64,000 nucleotides of DNA from Chitinophaga cymbidii (GTDB lineage Bacteria > Bacteroidota > Bacteroidia > Chitinophagales > Chitinophagaceae), in NCBI RefSeq assembly GCF_007992715.1, contig NZ_BKAU01000002.1, forward strand, positions 744,001 to 808,000. Reading direction: 5' to 3'. A program made the position numbers and the translations under genes. The notes under the pieces were generated by a model. That model was given only the letters and a program-made list of their open reading frames with translations. It did no database searches and was not told where the DNA came from. The stretch's first letter is position 1, and every line of letters begins with the position of its first letter. Below are positions 8,927 through 16,228 of this stretch, in pieces.

Positions 8927-9643
8927 ATGTTGCCAGGACTTATTACGTTTTTGCAGGATTCACTTTTGCTGCCGAAGGCCGACACGGTGGCCGCCGGCAT
9001 AAATGCTGCCGCTACCACGGGCGAGGAGATCAAATTATGGGACATGATCGTGAAGGGCGGCCCGCTGATGATCCCCCTCGGCATTCTTTCCGTGATCGCG
9101 GTATACGTATTCATGGAAAGGTTCCTTACGATCAGGAAAGCAGGCAGGCTGGAAGATAATTTCATGCCGATGATACGCGATCACATCACTTCCGGTAACG
9201 TCAATGCCGCGCGCTCGCTGTCCAGGAACACGAACAGCCCCATTGCGCGGGTGATCGACAAAGGCATACAGCGCATCGGCAAGCCGATCGACAACATTGA
9301 GAAATCAATGGAGAACGTAGGCAAGCTCGAGATATACAAGATGGAAAAGAACCTGATCATCCTCTCCATCATCGCCGGTATCGCCCCGATGTTCGGCTTC
9401 CTCGGCACCATCGCAGGTATGATCCAGACCTTCTTCAACATTTCGCAGACTTCAGACATCACGCTGGCCACCATTGCCGGCGGTATCTACGTGAAGATGG
9501 TCACTTCCGCGGCCGGTCTTATCATTGGCCTGATCGCCTACATCGGTTACAGCTATCTGAATGCGCAGATCGACAAGGTGATCAACAAAATGGAATATTC
9601 CTCCGCAGAGTTCATAGACATTCTGCAGGAGCCAACGAAATAG
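8927..9643 (+). CDS. exbB: MotA/TolQ/ExbB proton channel family protein
   Basis: The 238-residue inner membrane protein has three hydrophobic segments (about residues 42-62, 140-168 and 180-205). The signature A-G-I-A-P-M-F-G-F-L-G-T-I-A-G-M sits near 147-163. ExbB/TolQ proteins form the proton channel that energises TonB or TolA. The next gene is the matching ExbD/TolR partner 28 bases later, and no TonB or TolA gene is adjacent. With several TonB-dependent receptors in this window, service to TonB is likely but is inferred. The gene is preceded by a promoter-like sequence. Confidence 0.88.
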   Translation: MLPGLITFLQDSLLLPKADTVAAGINAAATTGEEIKLWDMIVKGGPLMIPLGILSVIAVYVFMERFLTIRKAGRLEDNFMPMIRDHITSGNVNAARSLSRNTNSPIARVIDKGIQRIGKPIDNIEKSMENVGKLEIYKMEKNLIILSIIAGIAPMFGFLGTIAGMIQTFFNISQTSDITLATIAGGIYVKMVTSAAGLIIGLIAYIGYSYLNAQIDKVINKMEYSSAEFIDILQEPTK

Positions 9644-9671
9644 GATTTATTAATCGTAATCGATATTCAAT

Positions 9672-10088
9672 ATGAATTTGCGGAGGCGTAGACAAACACA
9701 TGCGGAGATGCACAACGGCGCGTTGAACGACATCCTGTTCATCCTGCTGCTGTTCTTCCTGATCGTGTCGTCCCTGGCCAACCCCAACGTCATCAAGCTG
9801 ATGTTGCCGAAGGCCAAAAGCAATACCAAAGCAAAACAAACGGTGGTGGTGAGCATCGATGCGGGCCAGCAGTTTTATGTAGGAACGAACAAAGTAAGTT
9901 TCGAAGAGCTGAAGAACGCATTGGTGCCGAAGATCAACCCGAATGAAGTAGACAATACCATTGTGATCAATGCGGAAGAATCCGTTCCCATCAGTGCGGT
10001 GGTGAGCGTGATGCAGATCGCGCGGGAACTGGGAGCCAAAACGGTTTTAGGTACCGCCAATCCGCAGAGTACGCAGGGGAAAAAATAA
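9672..10088 (+). CDS. exbD: ExbD/TolR family biopolymer transport protein
   Basis: The 138-residue protein has a short basic N-terminus (R-R-R-R), one transmembrane segment at about residues 18-37, and a periplasmic domain. The segment N-D-I-L-F-I-L-L-L-F-F-L-I-V-S-S carries the conserved Asp near its start, the proton-carrying residue in ExbD/TolR. It pairs with the ExbB-like protein upstream. The end of the periplasmic domain (T-V-L-G-T-A) is typical. Its terminator overlaps the 3' end of the convergent prmC gene. Confidence 0.87.
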   Translation: MNLRRRRQTHAEMHNGALNDILFILLLFFLIVSSLANPNVIKLMLPKAKSNTKAKQTVVVSIDAGQQFYVGTNKVSFEELKNALVPKINPNEVDNTIVINAEESVPISAVVSVMQIARELGAKTVLGTANPQSTQGKK

Positions 10089-10099
10089 TGTAAATGATT

Positions 10100-10987
10100 T
10101 TATGAAGGAGAGGTTGTGTCCGCGGGCGCAGCCTCTTTTTTTGTGCACCGCACCATCCGGTCTTTCCCGAACATGTCCTGCTTCAGCCGCACATCTTCGA
10201 ATCCTTCTTTCACCAGCAAAGCCACCACTTCCTGCCCGAGCGCTTCATTGATCTCGAAATACAGCTTGCCGCCGGGTTCCAGCTTTTCCTTCGCCAGCGC
10301 GGCGATGCGGCGGTAGAACAGCAGCGGGTCGTTATCCGGCACAAACAGCGCGATGCCCGGTTCAAACGCCTGCACCTGCTGCTGCATGCCGGTGCGTTCG
10401 CTTTCGCGGATATAGGGCGGGTTACTGACGATGATGTTGAGCGAAGGCAATACTTTGGAGGCATCGGGCGAGAGCACGTCCTGGTGCACAAAGCGAACGG
10501 GCGTATGCTGGATGCCCGCGTTGCGTGTGGCGACGGCCAGCGCGGAGGTGCTTACGTCCATTGCCCAGATGTCCGCCGCGGGCCATTGTTTTTTCAACGC
10601 GATGGGGATGCAGCCGCTGCCGGTGCCGATGTCCAGCAGCCGCCAGGCGGGTTGGGTGGGATGATCGAGCAATATCCATTCTACCAGCTCCTCGGTTTCC
10701 GGGCGGGGGATCAATACCTGCTCGCTAACGGTCAGCTCCATGCCATAAAACCAGCTTTTGCCGGTGATATGCTGTACGGGCCGGAGTTCGAGGAGCGACT
10801 GCAGCGCCTGTTGATACAGCGCTTCCTGCGCGGGAGGCAGATCTCCGTCCTTATGGATGATACGGTCCAGCTTCCCCAGGCCGGTCACATGCTCCATCAC
10901 AAGATGCGCTATATTGGAGGCTTCGCGGGCATCATAAAGGGGCCTGATGGCTTCCATAATGCCGGCAAATGCGGATTGAATGGTCAT
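10100..10987 (-). CDS. prmC: Release factor glutamine N5-methyltransferase
   Basis: The 295-residue enzyme methylates the GGQ glutamine of release factors RF1 and RF2. The N-terminal helical domain ends with I-P-R-P-E-T-E-E at about residues 93-100. The SAM motif D-I-G-T-G-S-G is at 119-125 and the catalytic N-P-P-Y at 189-192 (V-S-N-P-P-Y-I). These identify PrmC rather than a DNA methylase. The start at 10987 gives a normal N-terminus. It is divergent from ribD with 74 bases between the starts. The C-terminal 15 residues are rich in Ala/Thr/Pro/Ser and overlap the exbD terminator. Confidence 0.95.
   Translation of the reverse strand: MTIQSAFAGIMEAIRPLYDAREASNIAHLVMEHVTGLGKLDRIIHKDGDLPPAQEALYQQALQSLLELRPVQHITGKSWFYGMELTVSEQVLIPRPETEELVEWILLDHPTQPAWRLLDIGTGSGCIPIALKKQWPAADIWAMDVSTSALAVATRNAGIQHTPVRFVHQDVLSPDASKVLPSLNIIVSNPPYIRESERTGMQQQVQAFEPGIALFVPDNDPLLFYRRIAALAKEKLEPGGKLYFEINEALGQEVVALLVKEGFEDVRLKQDMFGKDRMVRCTKKEAAPADTTSPS
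10110..10142 (+). terminator. Terminator of exbB-exbD lying inside the 3' end of prmC
   Basis: GAGGTTG (10110-10116) pairs with CAGCCTC (10129-10135, one G-T pair), followed by seven T. The hairpin is also codons near the end of the convergent prmC gene, so the two genes share these bases. Confidence 0.6.
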
Positions 10988-11026
10988 GATATTTGAATGA
11001 ACGGCAAAAAATCGCCGCTGAAACGA

Positions 11027-11034
11027 TATTTTTG
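11027..11034 (+). promoter_or_regulatory. -7 promoter element of ribD
   Basis: TATTTTTG is identical to the -7 box of both tRNA promoters in this window and lies 27 bases before the ribD ATG. No TTTG is found at 19-base spacing. Confidence 0.4.
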
Positions 11035-11061
11035 CGAAAATATATTATTTCGGACGCATTC

Positions 11062-12108
11062 ATGGACAGCATTTCCCACGAAATTTTTATGCAGCGTTGC
11101 CTGCAGCTGGCGGCGACGGGCATGGGGCAGGTAGCACCCAACCCGATGGTGGGCGCTGTGCTGGTGCATGACGGCAGGATCATCGGGGAAGGGTATCACC
11201 AGGTATTCGGACAGGCGCATGCAGAAGTGAACTGCGTGAACAGCGTTCCGGCGGACCAGCAGGAGCTGATCGCGAAATCCACGATGTACGTGAGCCTGGA
11301 GCCCTGCTCACATCACGGCAAAACACCGCCCTGCGCGGACCTTATCATCTCCCGCCGCATCCCGCGGGTGGTGGTGGGCTGCGTGGACTCTTTTTCGGAA
11401 GTAGCCGGGCGGGGCATCCGCCTGATGCGGGAAGCGGGCATAGAAGTGATAACAGGCGTGCTGGAAGCGGCGTGCAGGGACCTCAACAAACGGTTCTTCA
11501 CCTTCCATGAACAGCAACGGCCGTACATCATCCTGAAATGGGCCCAATCGCGGGACGGCTATATTGCCGGTGCCGAGGGCCAGCCGGTGCGTATTTCCAA
11601 TGTTTATACGGACAGGCTGGTGCACCAGTGGCGCAGCCGCGAAATGGGGATCATGGTAGGCACCCGCACCGCATTGCGGGATGATCCGGCGCTGACAACA
11701 AGGCTGTGGCCCGGCAAAAGCCCCGTACGCCTCGTGATCGACCGGCATTTGCAGGTGCCCGAAACCCACCGGCTGCGGGATGGATCGGCGCCCACTATTT
11801 TCATTACGGAAAAGGTGACAGACGCGGTAAAGACCATCCGCCCGGACTTCAACGGGGAGATCATTCCGCAGATACTGCCGCAGCTGCATGCCGAAAATAT
11901 ACAAAGTGTAATCGTGGAAGGAGGCGCGCATCTCCTGCAACAATTTTTTAACAGCGGCTATTGGGACGAAGCGCGCGTGATCACCGGCAGCCGGGTAATT
12001 GGCGGCGGGGTGGCCGCGCCGCTCATGACAAACGCCGTACTGCGGGACGAGATGGAATTGCATGGCGACAGGATCGCCTGTTATGTTCCGTCCTCCTCAT
12101 CAATTTAA
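11062..12108 (+). CDS. ribD: Riboflavin biosynthesis bifunctional deaminase/reductase
   Basis: The 348-residue protein carries two steps of riboflavin synthesis: deamination of the pyrimidine precursor, then NADPH reduction of its ribose. The deaminase zinc site is H-A-E at residues 53-55 and P-C-S-H-H-G-K-T-P-P-C at 81-91. The reductase half starts near residue 150 (Y-I-I-L-K-W-A-Q-S-R-D-G) and ends with the V-E-G-G-A-H-L-L motif near 290. The open frame reaches back to 10993, but the ATG at 11062 matches the usual N-terminus. It is followed after 2 bases by the YigZ-family gene, indicating cotranscription. Confidence 0.95.
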   Translation: MDSISHEIFMQRCLQLAATGMGQVAPNPMVGAVLVHDGRIIGEGYHQVFGQAHAEVNCVNSVPADQQELIAKSTMYVSLEPCSHHGKTPPCADLIISRRIPRVVVGCVDSFSEVAGRGIRLMREAGIEVITGVLEAACRDLNKRFFTFHEQQRPYIILKWAQSRDGYIAGAEGQPVRISNVYTDRLVHQWRSREMGIMVGTRTALRDDPALTTRLWPGKSPVRLVIDRHLQVPETHRLRDGSAPTIFITEKVTDAVKTIRPDFNGEIIPQILPQLHAENIQSVIVEGGAHLLQQFFNSGYWDEARVITGSRVIGGGVAAPLMTNAVLRDEMELHGDRIACYVPSSSSI

Positions 12109-12110
12109 CA

Positions 12111-12707
12111 ATGGAAGTTTATTATACGATCGAAAAGAAAGCAGCGGCGGAATTCAAGGACAGAGGCAGTAAATTCCTCGCATATGCATACCCCGTCAAG
12201 TCTGTTGAACAAGTAAAGGAGTGCCTGCAGGAAATCAAAAAGGAACACCCCAAGGCCACGCATCACTGTTACGCCTACCGGCTTGGCACGGATGGCCTGC
12301 AGTTCCGGGCCGTGGATGACGGTGAGCCTTCCGGTTCGGCGGGCAAGCCTATTCTCGGGCAGATCGACAGCAAGCAGCTGACGGACGTGCTGGTGATCGT
12401 AGTGCGGTATTTCGGTGGCACGCTGCTCGGCGTTCCGGGGCTGATCAATGCCTACAAAATGTCCTGCGCGCTGGTGCTGCAGCTGGTGCCCGCGGTGCAG
12501 AAGAACGTGGAAGCCCGTTACCAGCTTACGTTTGATTATACCATACTGAATGATGTGATGATCGTTGTAAAACAACATAACTGCACCGTTTTGTCGCAGG
12601 ACGTGCAATTGTTCTGCAGCATGCAGATCGGCATCCCCAAAGCCAGCCTGGACTTGTGTTTGCTCCGGCTGAAAGATATCTACAATCTTGAAGTGAAGGC
12701 GCTATAA
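12111..12707 (+). CDS. YigZ/IMPACT family protein
   Basis: The 198-residue protein has the family core at about residues 15-120: G-S-K-F-L-A-Y-A near 18-25, T-H-H-C-Y-A-Y-R near 48-55, D-D-G-E-P-S-G-S-A-G-K-P near 65-76, and V-V-R-Y-F-G-G-T-L-L-G near 94-104. A ferredoxin-like C-terminal domain follows. Members are widespread; the eukaryotic relative IMPACT regulates translation, and the bacterial function is not settled. The start is fixed by the ribD stop 2 bases upstream and by the conserved N-terminus. It overlaps the convergent downstream gene by 6 bases. Confidence 0.88.
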   Translation: MEVYYTIEKKAAAEFKDRGSKFLAYAYPVKSVEQVKECLQEIKKEHPKATHHCYAYRLGTDGLQFRAVDDGEPSGSAGKPILGQIDSKQLTDVLVIVVRYFGGTLLGVPGLINAYKMSCALVLQLVPAVQKNVEARYQLTFDYTILNDVMIVVKQHNCTVLSQDVQLFCSMQIGIPKASLDLCLLRLKDIYNLEVKAL

Positions 12708-13907
12708 AGCCTTTTTGATCTCGTTTAATGTAACACCGAACAGTTTCCGCACAATAGGGTCGAGGCGCTTTTCATCTCCCTGCAGGTGAATGGTGCGGTG
12801 ATAGTGTTCTATATGCCCGCCGGGCCTGAGCCCCGCGGCGGGAGAGGAGCTTTCCAGTTCAAAGAACGACCCGGTTTGCGCATCGCTGTTAGCGGCAGTG
12901 ATCACGTCGCCGCCGAAGGGCGCCGCTGCGGGATTCCAGGAGGAGTTCGCGTAAAGGTTCCTGCCGGTGGGCAGGGTGAACTGTACAATGGTCAGCAGCC
13001 GTTGGGCTGCGTCGTAGCTGCCGAGGTAGTTGTAACAACTGTTCGGCTGCAACCCGATCTTGCTGCGGTATCTGGCGTCGGCCCTGAAATAGGCGATCTT
13101 TTCATTTACTTTCAGCCGCTCCGCGGGAATTTCCCCGAAATAGTCCGTGTTCACTTTTCCTTTGTTGCGGATAGGCACTACAACGGTATTCCGCTCTGAG
13201 GCGGTAAACATGCCCAGTATCCGGATGGAAGGCATGCCGTACGCCGTGTCCCATCGCTGTGTGCCAGCATTGGTGATGCTGCTGGCGGAATGGAAAGCTA
13301 CGGCGTGCACGCTTTTGTGGAGGTCTGTGCCGATATAATTGCGGATGTCTCTCCGCGCGATGAGCGTAATGGTGCGGGTGGCTTTGATGTGGAAGGTGTG
13401 GCCTTTGTAGTTGATGAGCTGCATGTCCTTTTCAACCGTAACGGCGTGGCGGGATTGTGCGGTGACGTTGAAAGAACCGGTGTCGATCGGCGGGGGCGTC
13501 TGCCAGTGGGGGACATCGAAAGTATCGCCCGGCGCGAAGTAGAAGCTGTTGCGGCTGCCCTCGGGGCCGAGCGAGAAGCGGTCTTCTCCGCCGTAAGCGT
13601 TCATATGCTGCCCGTTTTCTATCAGTTCATGGTTCAGCCAGCCGAGGCTGCGCCCGGTATCACCCGCGGCGGTGCTCGTCATCACCCTGCCCTGCCACGC
13701 CGGCACAATGGCGATGGCGGCTTTGCTGGTGCTGTCCTGCAGAACGATCGTTTTCACATACTTTTGAAGAAAGGCCACGTCCGCGCCGAAATGGGTTTCA
13801 CGGGGGATGGCGGAGATAACGGCTGCATCCTTTTTCCGTTCCCGCTGCTGTTTACCCGTACCACAGGCAGTCAATAACAGGGCCCCATAGAGAACATAGT
13901 GTTTCAT
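12702..13907 (-). CDS. DUF6786-like exported lipoprotein
   Basis: The 401-residue protein begins with a lipoprotein signal peptide and lipobox (L-L-L-T-A-C at residues 10-15). The rest looks like a beta-rich domain; the segments N-A-Y-G-G-E-D-R-F-S-L-G-P-E-G and N-S-F-Y-F-A-P-G-D recall DUF6786-family proteins, and the overall pattern resembles galactose-mutarotase-like folds. Function is unknown. A sugar-related role would be a guess. It is divergent from tRNA-Gly with the tRNA promoter in the gap. Its last 6 bases overlap the YigZ-family gene. Confidence 0.65.
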   Translation of the reverse strand: MKHYVLYGALLLTACGTGKQQRERKKDAAVISAIPRETHFGADVAFLQKYVKTIVLQDSTSKAAIAIVPAWQGRVMTSTAAGDTGRSLGWLNHELIENGQHMNAYGGEDRFSLGPEGSRNSFYFAPGDTFDVPHWQTPPPIDTGSFNVTAQSRHAVTVEKDMQLINYKGHTFHIKATRTITLIARRDIRNYIGTDLHKSVHAVAFHSASSITNAGTQRWDTAYGMPSIRILGMFTASERNTVVVPIRNKGKVNTDYFGEIPAERLKVNEKIAYFRADARYRSKIGLQPNSCYNYLGSYDAAQRLLTIVQFTLPTGRNLYANSSWNPAAAPFGGDVITAANSDAQTGSFFELESSSPAAGLRPGGHIEHYHRTIHLQGDEKRLDPIVRKLFGVTLNEIKKAL

Positions 13908-13965
13908 GAATGATATGGTAATGATTTACAATGATAAAGTTTTACAGCAGTATGAAAAATTTTTA

Positions 13966-13996
13966 TTTGCTGAATTCAAACTCTTTCCTATTTTTG
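13966..13996 (+). promoter_or_regulatory. Promoter of tRNA-Gly
   Basis: TTTG (13966-13969), 19 bases, then TATTTTTG (13989-13996), a perfect match to the Bacteroidota primary sigma promoter. The tRNA begins 19 bases after the -7 box. Confidence 0.75.
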
Positions 13997-14015
13997 CAAT
14001 CCCAAAACGGCAAAT

Positions 14016-14088
<73 letters not shown>

Positions 14089-14096
14089 CAGAAAGC

Positions 14097-14130
14097 AAAA
14101 AAGCCTGATTGATATCAATCAGGCTTTTTT
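14097..14130 (+). terminator. Terminator after tRNA-Gly (long perfect palindrome)
   Basis: The arm AAGCCTGATTGAT (14101-14113) is followed at once by its exact reverse complement (14114-14126), flanked by A-run and T-run that extend the pairing. It begins 9 bases after the tRNA and looks equally able to stop transcription from either side. Confidence 0.8.
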
Positions 14131-14449
14131 TTGTGCCATGCAGTTTCCTTCCGGCCTGAAATATCCGCTAGCTTCTTATTGATTCCCTTATTTCGCGCAG
14201 CTGTTCATATTATGATCAGTATCGGATCGCTATGTGATCACTGAAGGATCGCACCGGGCAAGGTGGACTTGATGCGGAGATGGTCTGCATTTGGTGTGGG
14301 GTTGAAAAATCTGGTAAGCGGGATATCCGGGCAATGGCAAGCCTTTCACAAGAACAGGCGCTTGAGGAAAATTGACTGGAAATGTAGTATGGGAGGGTAG
14401 TTCAATGGATAGTTTACTCAACAAAATGCATCCGCTGGCGGGGAATGGC
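14131..14449. other. Gap without a recognisable gene
   Basis: About 320 bases between the tRNA-Gly terminator and the end of the minus-strand gene at 14450. Open frames here are short and have no protein-like pattern. No promoter pair, RNA gene or repeat was seen. Confidence 0.5.
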
Positions 14450-15241
14450 TTATTCCCGTTGGATGACAGGCGGGGATGCGGCGGCGTATGCCGAACCTTG
14501 GCCGGTTTGTTGATGCGTGGGGGCAGCCAGCGATTGCAGCCGCTGCTGCAGCATCACCTGTTGCTGGTGTTCCGGTTGGTGGAAGACCTGCTTTGTCTGC
14601 GGCTCCTGCACGGCAATGATATCTGCGGCGAGGTACTTTCTGTTAAAGGACGCCCGGTTGCCACACATGCCTCTTACCTGCAAGGCCACGATCAGGGTTC
14701 CCTTGCCGGGGACATCTACATTCAGCGCCGCGCCTGCGAATGCTTCGCGGGTATCCAGCACGATCATGGCGGTTTCAGTGCCCGTTACCCGGCGCTCCCC
14801 GAAGTGGATGCGGGCGGCGATCACTTTTACTTCCAGCGTGGAGATACCCCTGCACTGCGGCAGCGCCTGCGGTGGGATATGCAGTATGCCGTCTTCCGAG
14901 AGCGTTGGCGCTACGGTAAAGAAACGGTCTGTTCCCGTATGCTGGTTAAAGCGGAAGCCTGCAATGGCTTCGGTGTTACGGATGCCGCCTTTGATGATCG
15001 TTTTGTTCAGGCGGTTGATATGCCCGCCGTCGCAATGAACATCGAGGTCATTGGCAAATGCGCTGCGGATGAGGCGGGCTTTGCTGCTGGCCGCGCCGAA
15101 GCGCTGTGCTGCGCTGCGGGTGGCAGTCGTTTGCCGGACGGTTTCCGGCATGCTGCGGAAGTAGTGTTTACCGTCCCGGTAATAGCCGATCATATTGCCG
15201 GCTTTCCCTGTGAAGGTGAACAAAGAAGTTTGTTTTGCCAT
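14450..15241 (-). CDS. Uncharacterised protein with conserved GKxGNxxGYxRxGK-type N-terminus
   Basis: A 263-residue protein without signal peptide or membrane segment. The first 60 residues (M-A-K-Q-T, then F-T-G-K-A-G-N-M-I-G-Y-Y-R-D-G-K and a run of R-S-A-A-Q-R-F) resemble the start of a group of Bacteroidota proteins of unknown function, DUF6266-like in style. The middle is beta-rich. The last 60 residues are rich in Gln, His and Ala and probably unstructured. The minus-strand frame is preferred because the plus-strand frame across it is full of His, Arg and Cys, typical of an antisense shadow. No function is proposed. Confidence 0.6.
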   Translation of the reverse strand: MAKQTSLFTFTGKAGNMIGYYRDGKHYFRSMPETVRQTTATRSAAQRFGAASSKARLIRSAFANDLDVHCDGGHINRLNKTIIKGGIRNTEAIAGFRFNQHTGTDRFFTVAPTLSEDGILHIPPQALPQCRGISTLEVKVIAARIHFGERRVTGTETAMIVLDTREAFAGAALNVDVPGKGTLIVALQVRGMCGNRASFNRKYLAADIIAVQEPQTKQVFHQPEHQQQVMLQQRLQSLAAPTHQQTGQGSAYAAASPPVIQRE

Positions 15242-15320
15242 TGGGTGCGATTTTGTTGATACATGAATATAACACTTATTTCGGGAGAAGGTTGGGCAGG
15301 GGAATTAGTGAAGGAGCATA

Positions 15321-15350
15321 AAAAAAGCCGCACTCACGGAGCGCGGCTTT
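15321..15350 (-). terminator. Terminator of the 65-residue membrane protein gene
   Basis: On the minus strand AGCCGC (15343-15348) pairs with GCGGCT (15326-15331), followed by a T-run read from the A-run at 15321-15326. It lies 18 bases past the stop codon at 15368. Confidence 0.6.
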
Positions 15351-15367
15351 CTATCTTGTATATAGAA

Positions 15368-15565
15368 TTATTTATACTTCGGTTCGTAGAGGCTGCTTTC
15401 TGGTACGGCTACTTTCGGCTTGCCTTTGTAACGGTGTTGATAGAGTTTATAACAACCGCCCAATACAAATGCCAGAATACAGGCAATTTTCACGTAAAAC
15501 AGGAAACGGGAGGAAGACACCCAGTCACGGGTAAAATCATTCTTATTTTCAACTGTATGCTCCAT
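15368..15565 (-). CDS. Small single-span membrane protein
   Basis: A 65-residue protein with a charged N-terminus, one hydrophobic span at about residues 21-39 (F-L-F-Y-V-K-I-A-C-I-L-A-F-V-L-G-G-C) and a basic tail ending in P-K-Y-K. I do not recognise the family. The gene is credible because it has both a well-placed promoter (15585-15616) and a terminator (15321-15350) of its own, so it is a complete single-gene unit. The C-terminus is predicted outside or inside depending on topology, which cannot be decided here. Confidence 0.6.
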   Translation of the reverse strand: MEHTVENKNDFTRDWVSSSRFLFYVKIACILAFVLGGCYKLYQHRYKGKPKVAVPESSLYEPKYK

Positions 15566-15584
15566 ATGTATTTTTTTCGCAACG

Positions 15585-15616
15585 CAAACTTACAAAGTAA
15601 ATCCGCAAAGTCCAAA
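15585..15616 (-). promoter_or_regulatory. Promoter of the 65-residue membrane protein gene
   Basis: On the minus strand TTTG (15613-15616), 20 bases, then TAAGTTTG (15585-15592), an exact TANNTTTG element. The ATG is about 20 bases downstream. Confidence 0.6.
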
Positions 15617-15636
15617 TATTCCGATGCTGATTTCGG

Positions 15637-15892
15637 TCAGGATGCTGTAATCGTTTCAAAATGCTTGATCAGCTCTTCTACAGTGGATAATCTTACCTGT
15701 TCTCTTTTATCCCGCAGCATTGAATAAAGTAACGGGAGGCGCCAAAATTATTAACCAGGATTTATATGGGTTACTTTCGGGCAGATTCTGCGCCAGGCTT
15801 ACCAATAGCATACCTCCTCCGGCTCCTGCTATGTTATCTACATTATTTTTAAGTGCTTTAGTTGATGATAGCTGGGGTTTTGCGGTTGCCAA
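15637..15892 (-). pseudogene. Short membrane protein gene, probably frameshifted
   Basis: A TTG-started frame (15707-15892) encodes 61 residues: a polar N-terminus, then a glycine-rich hydrophobic stretch (G-A-G-G-G-M-L-L-V-S-L-A) and a second one (K-S-W-L-I-I-L-A-P-P-V), and then a stop. In the neighbouring frame, coding-like sequence continues to 15637 with a charged helical tail (L-R-D-K-R-E-Q-V-R-L-S-T-V-E-E-L). A one-base indel at about 15712-15745 would join them into one protein of about 85 residues. It starts 8 bases after the gene at 15900-16115, so the two are likely an operon. No family is assigned with confidence. Confidence 0.4.
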
Positions 15893-15899
15893 ACAATAA

Positions 15900-16115
15900 C
15901 TATTTAAGGCCTAAAAATATATCTGTAAAGCTTATTACAGTATTTACATCATTCTTTTTGCCGAGGTCCAGCTCTGCAGTTTCGCCACTTTTACTTTTGA
16001 TTTTGATCTTGCTAAAATGAACAAGCCTGCTTTTCAGAATTTTGAAAAGAGGAACAGAGAGTGTTGAAAAGAATATGAGCGCGATAATAATCGTAATGAT
16101 ATTGTTATTTGCCAT
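15900..16115 (-). CDS. Small N-terminally anchored membrane protein
   Basis: A 71-residue protein with one N-terminal hydrophobic span (about residues 5-25) and a cytoplasm-facing basic stretch. A short beta-like segment follows (K-I-K-I-K-S-K-S-G-E-T-A-E-L-D-L) and then a polar C-terminus. The pattern recalls short effector-associated components that accompany STAND or protease modules in other bacteria, but no such effector lies next to it, so this is only a structural impression. An inverted repeat sits just upstream of the ATG. The next gene downstream is the damaged frame at 15637-15892. Confidence 0.5.
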   Translation of the reverse strand: MANNNIITIIIALIFFSTLSVPLFKILKSRLVHFSKIKIKSKSGETAELDLGKKNDVNTVISFTDIFLGLK

Positions 16116-16137
16116 TACTCAAGCATTAAATTGAGTA
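16116..16137. repeat. Inverted repeat before the small membrane protein gene
   Basis: TACTCAA (16116-16122) and TTGAGTA (16131-16137) are perfect reverse complements around 8 bases. The repeat touches the start codon at 16115 and lies next to a TACCTTTA element (16138-16145, minus strand). It could be an operator or a leader hairpin. Confidence 0.4.
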
Positions 16138-16228
16138 TAAAGGTAGCGAACTTTTACATTCAAAAAGCGTCCCTATTACAAATTTGTTGTAGCAAATCGA
16201 TGGTTATCAATAGTATTTCATATAGTGT

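Noticed and set aside
11961..12110. 50-codon upstream extension of the YigZ-family frame
   Set aside because: It overlaps the end of ribD in another frame and is Arg/Gly-rich; the ATG at 12111 matches the family start.
14372..15259. 295-residue plus-strand frame opposite the uncharacterised gene at 14450
   Set aside because: Composition is rich in His, Arg, Cys and Gly, typical of the antisense of a coding frame; the minus-strand frame has a recognisable N-terminus.
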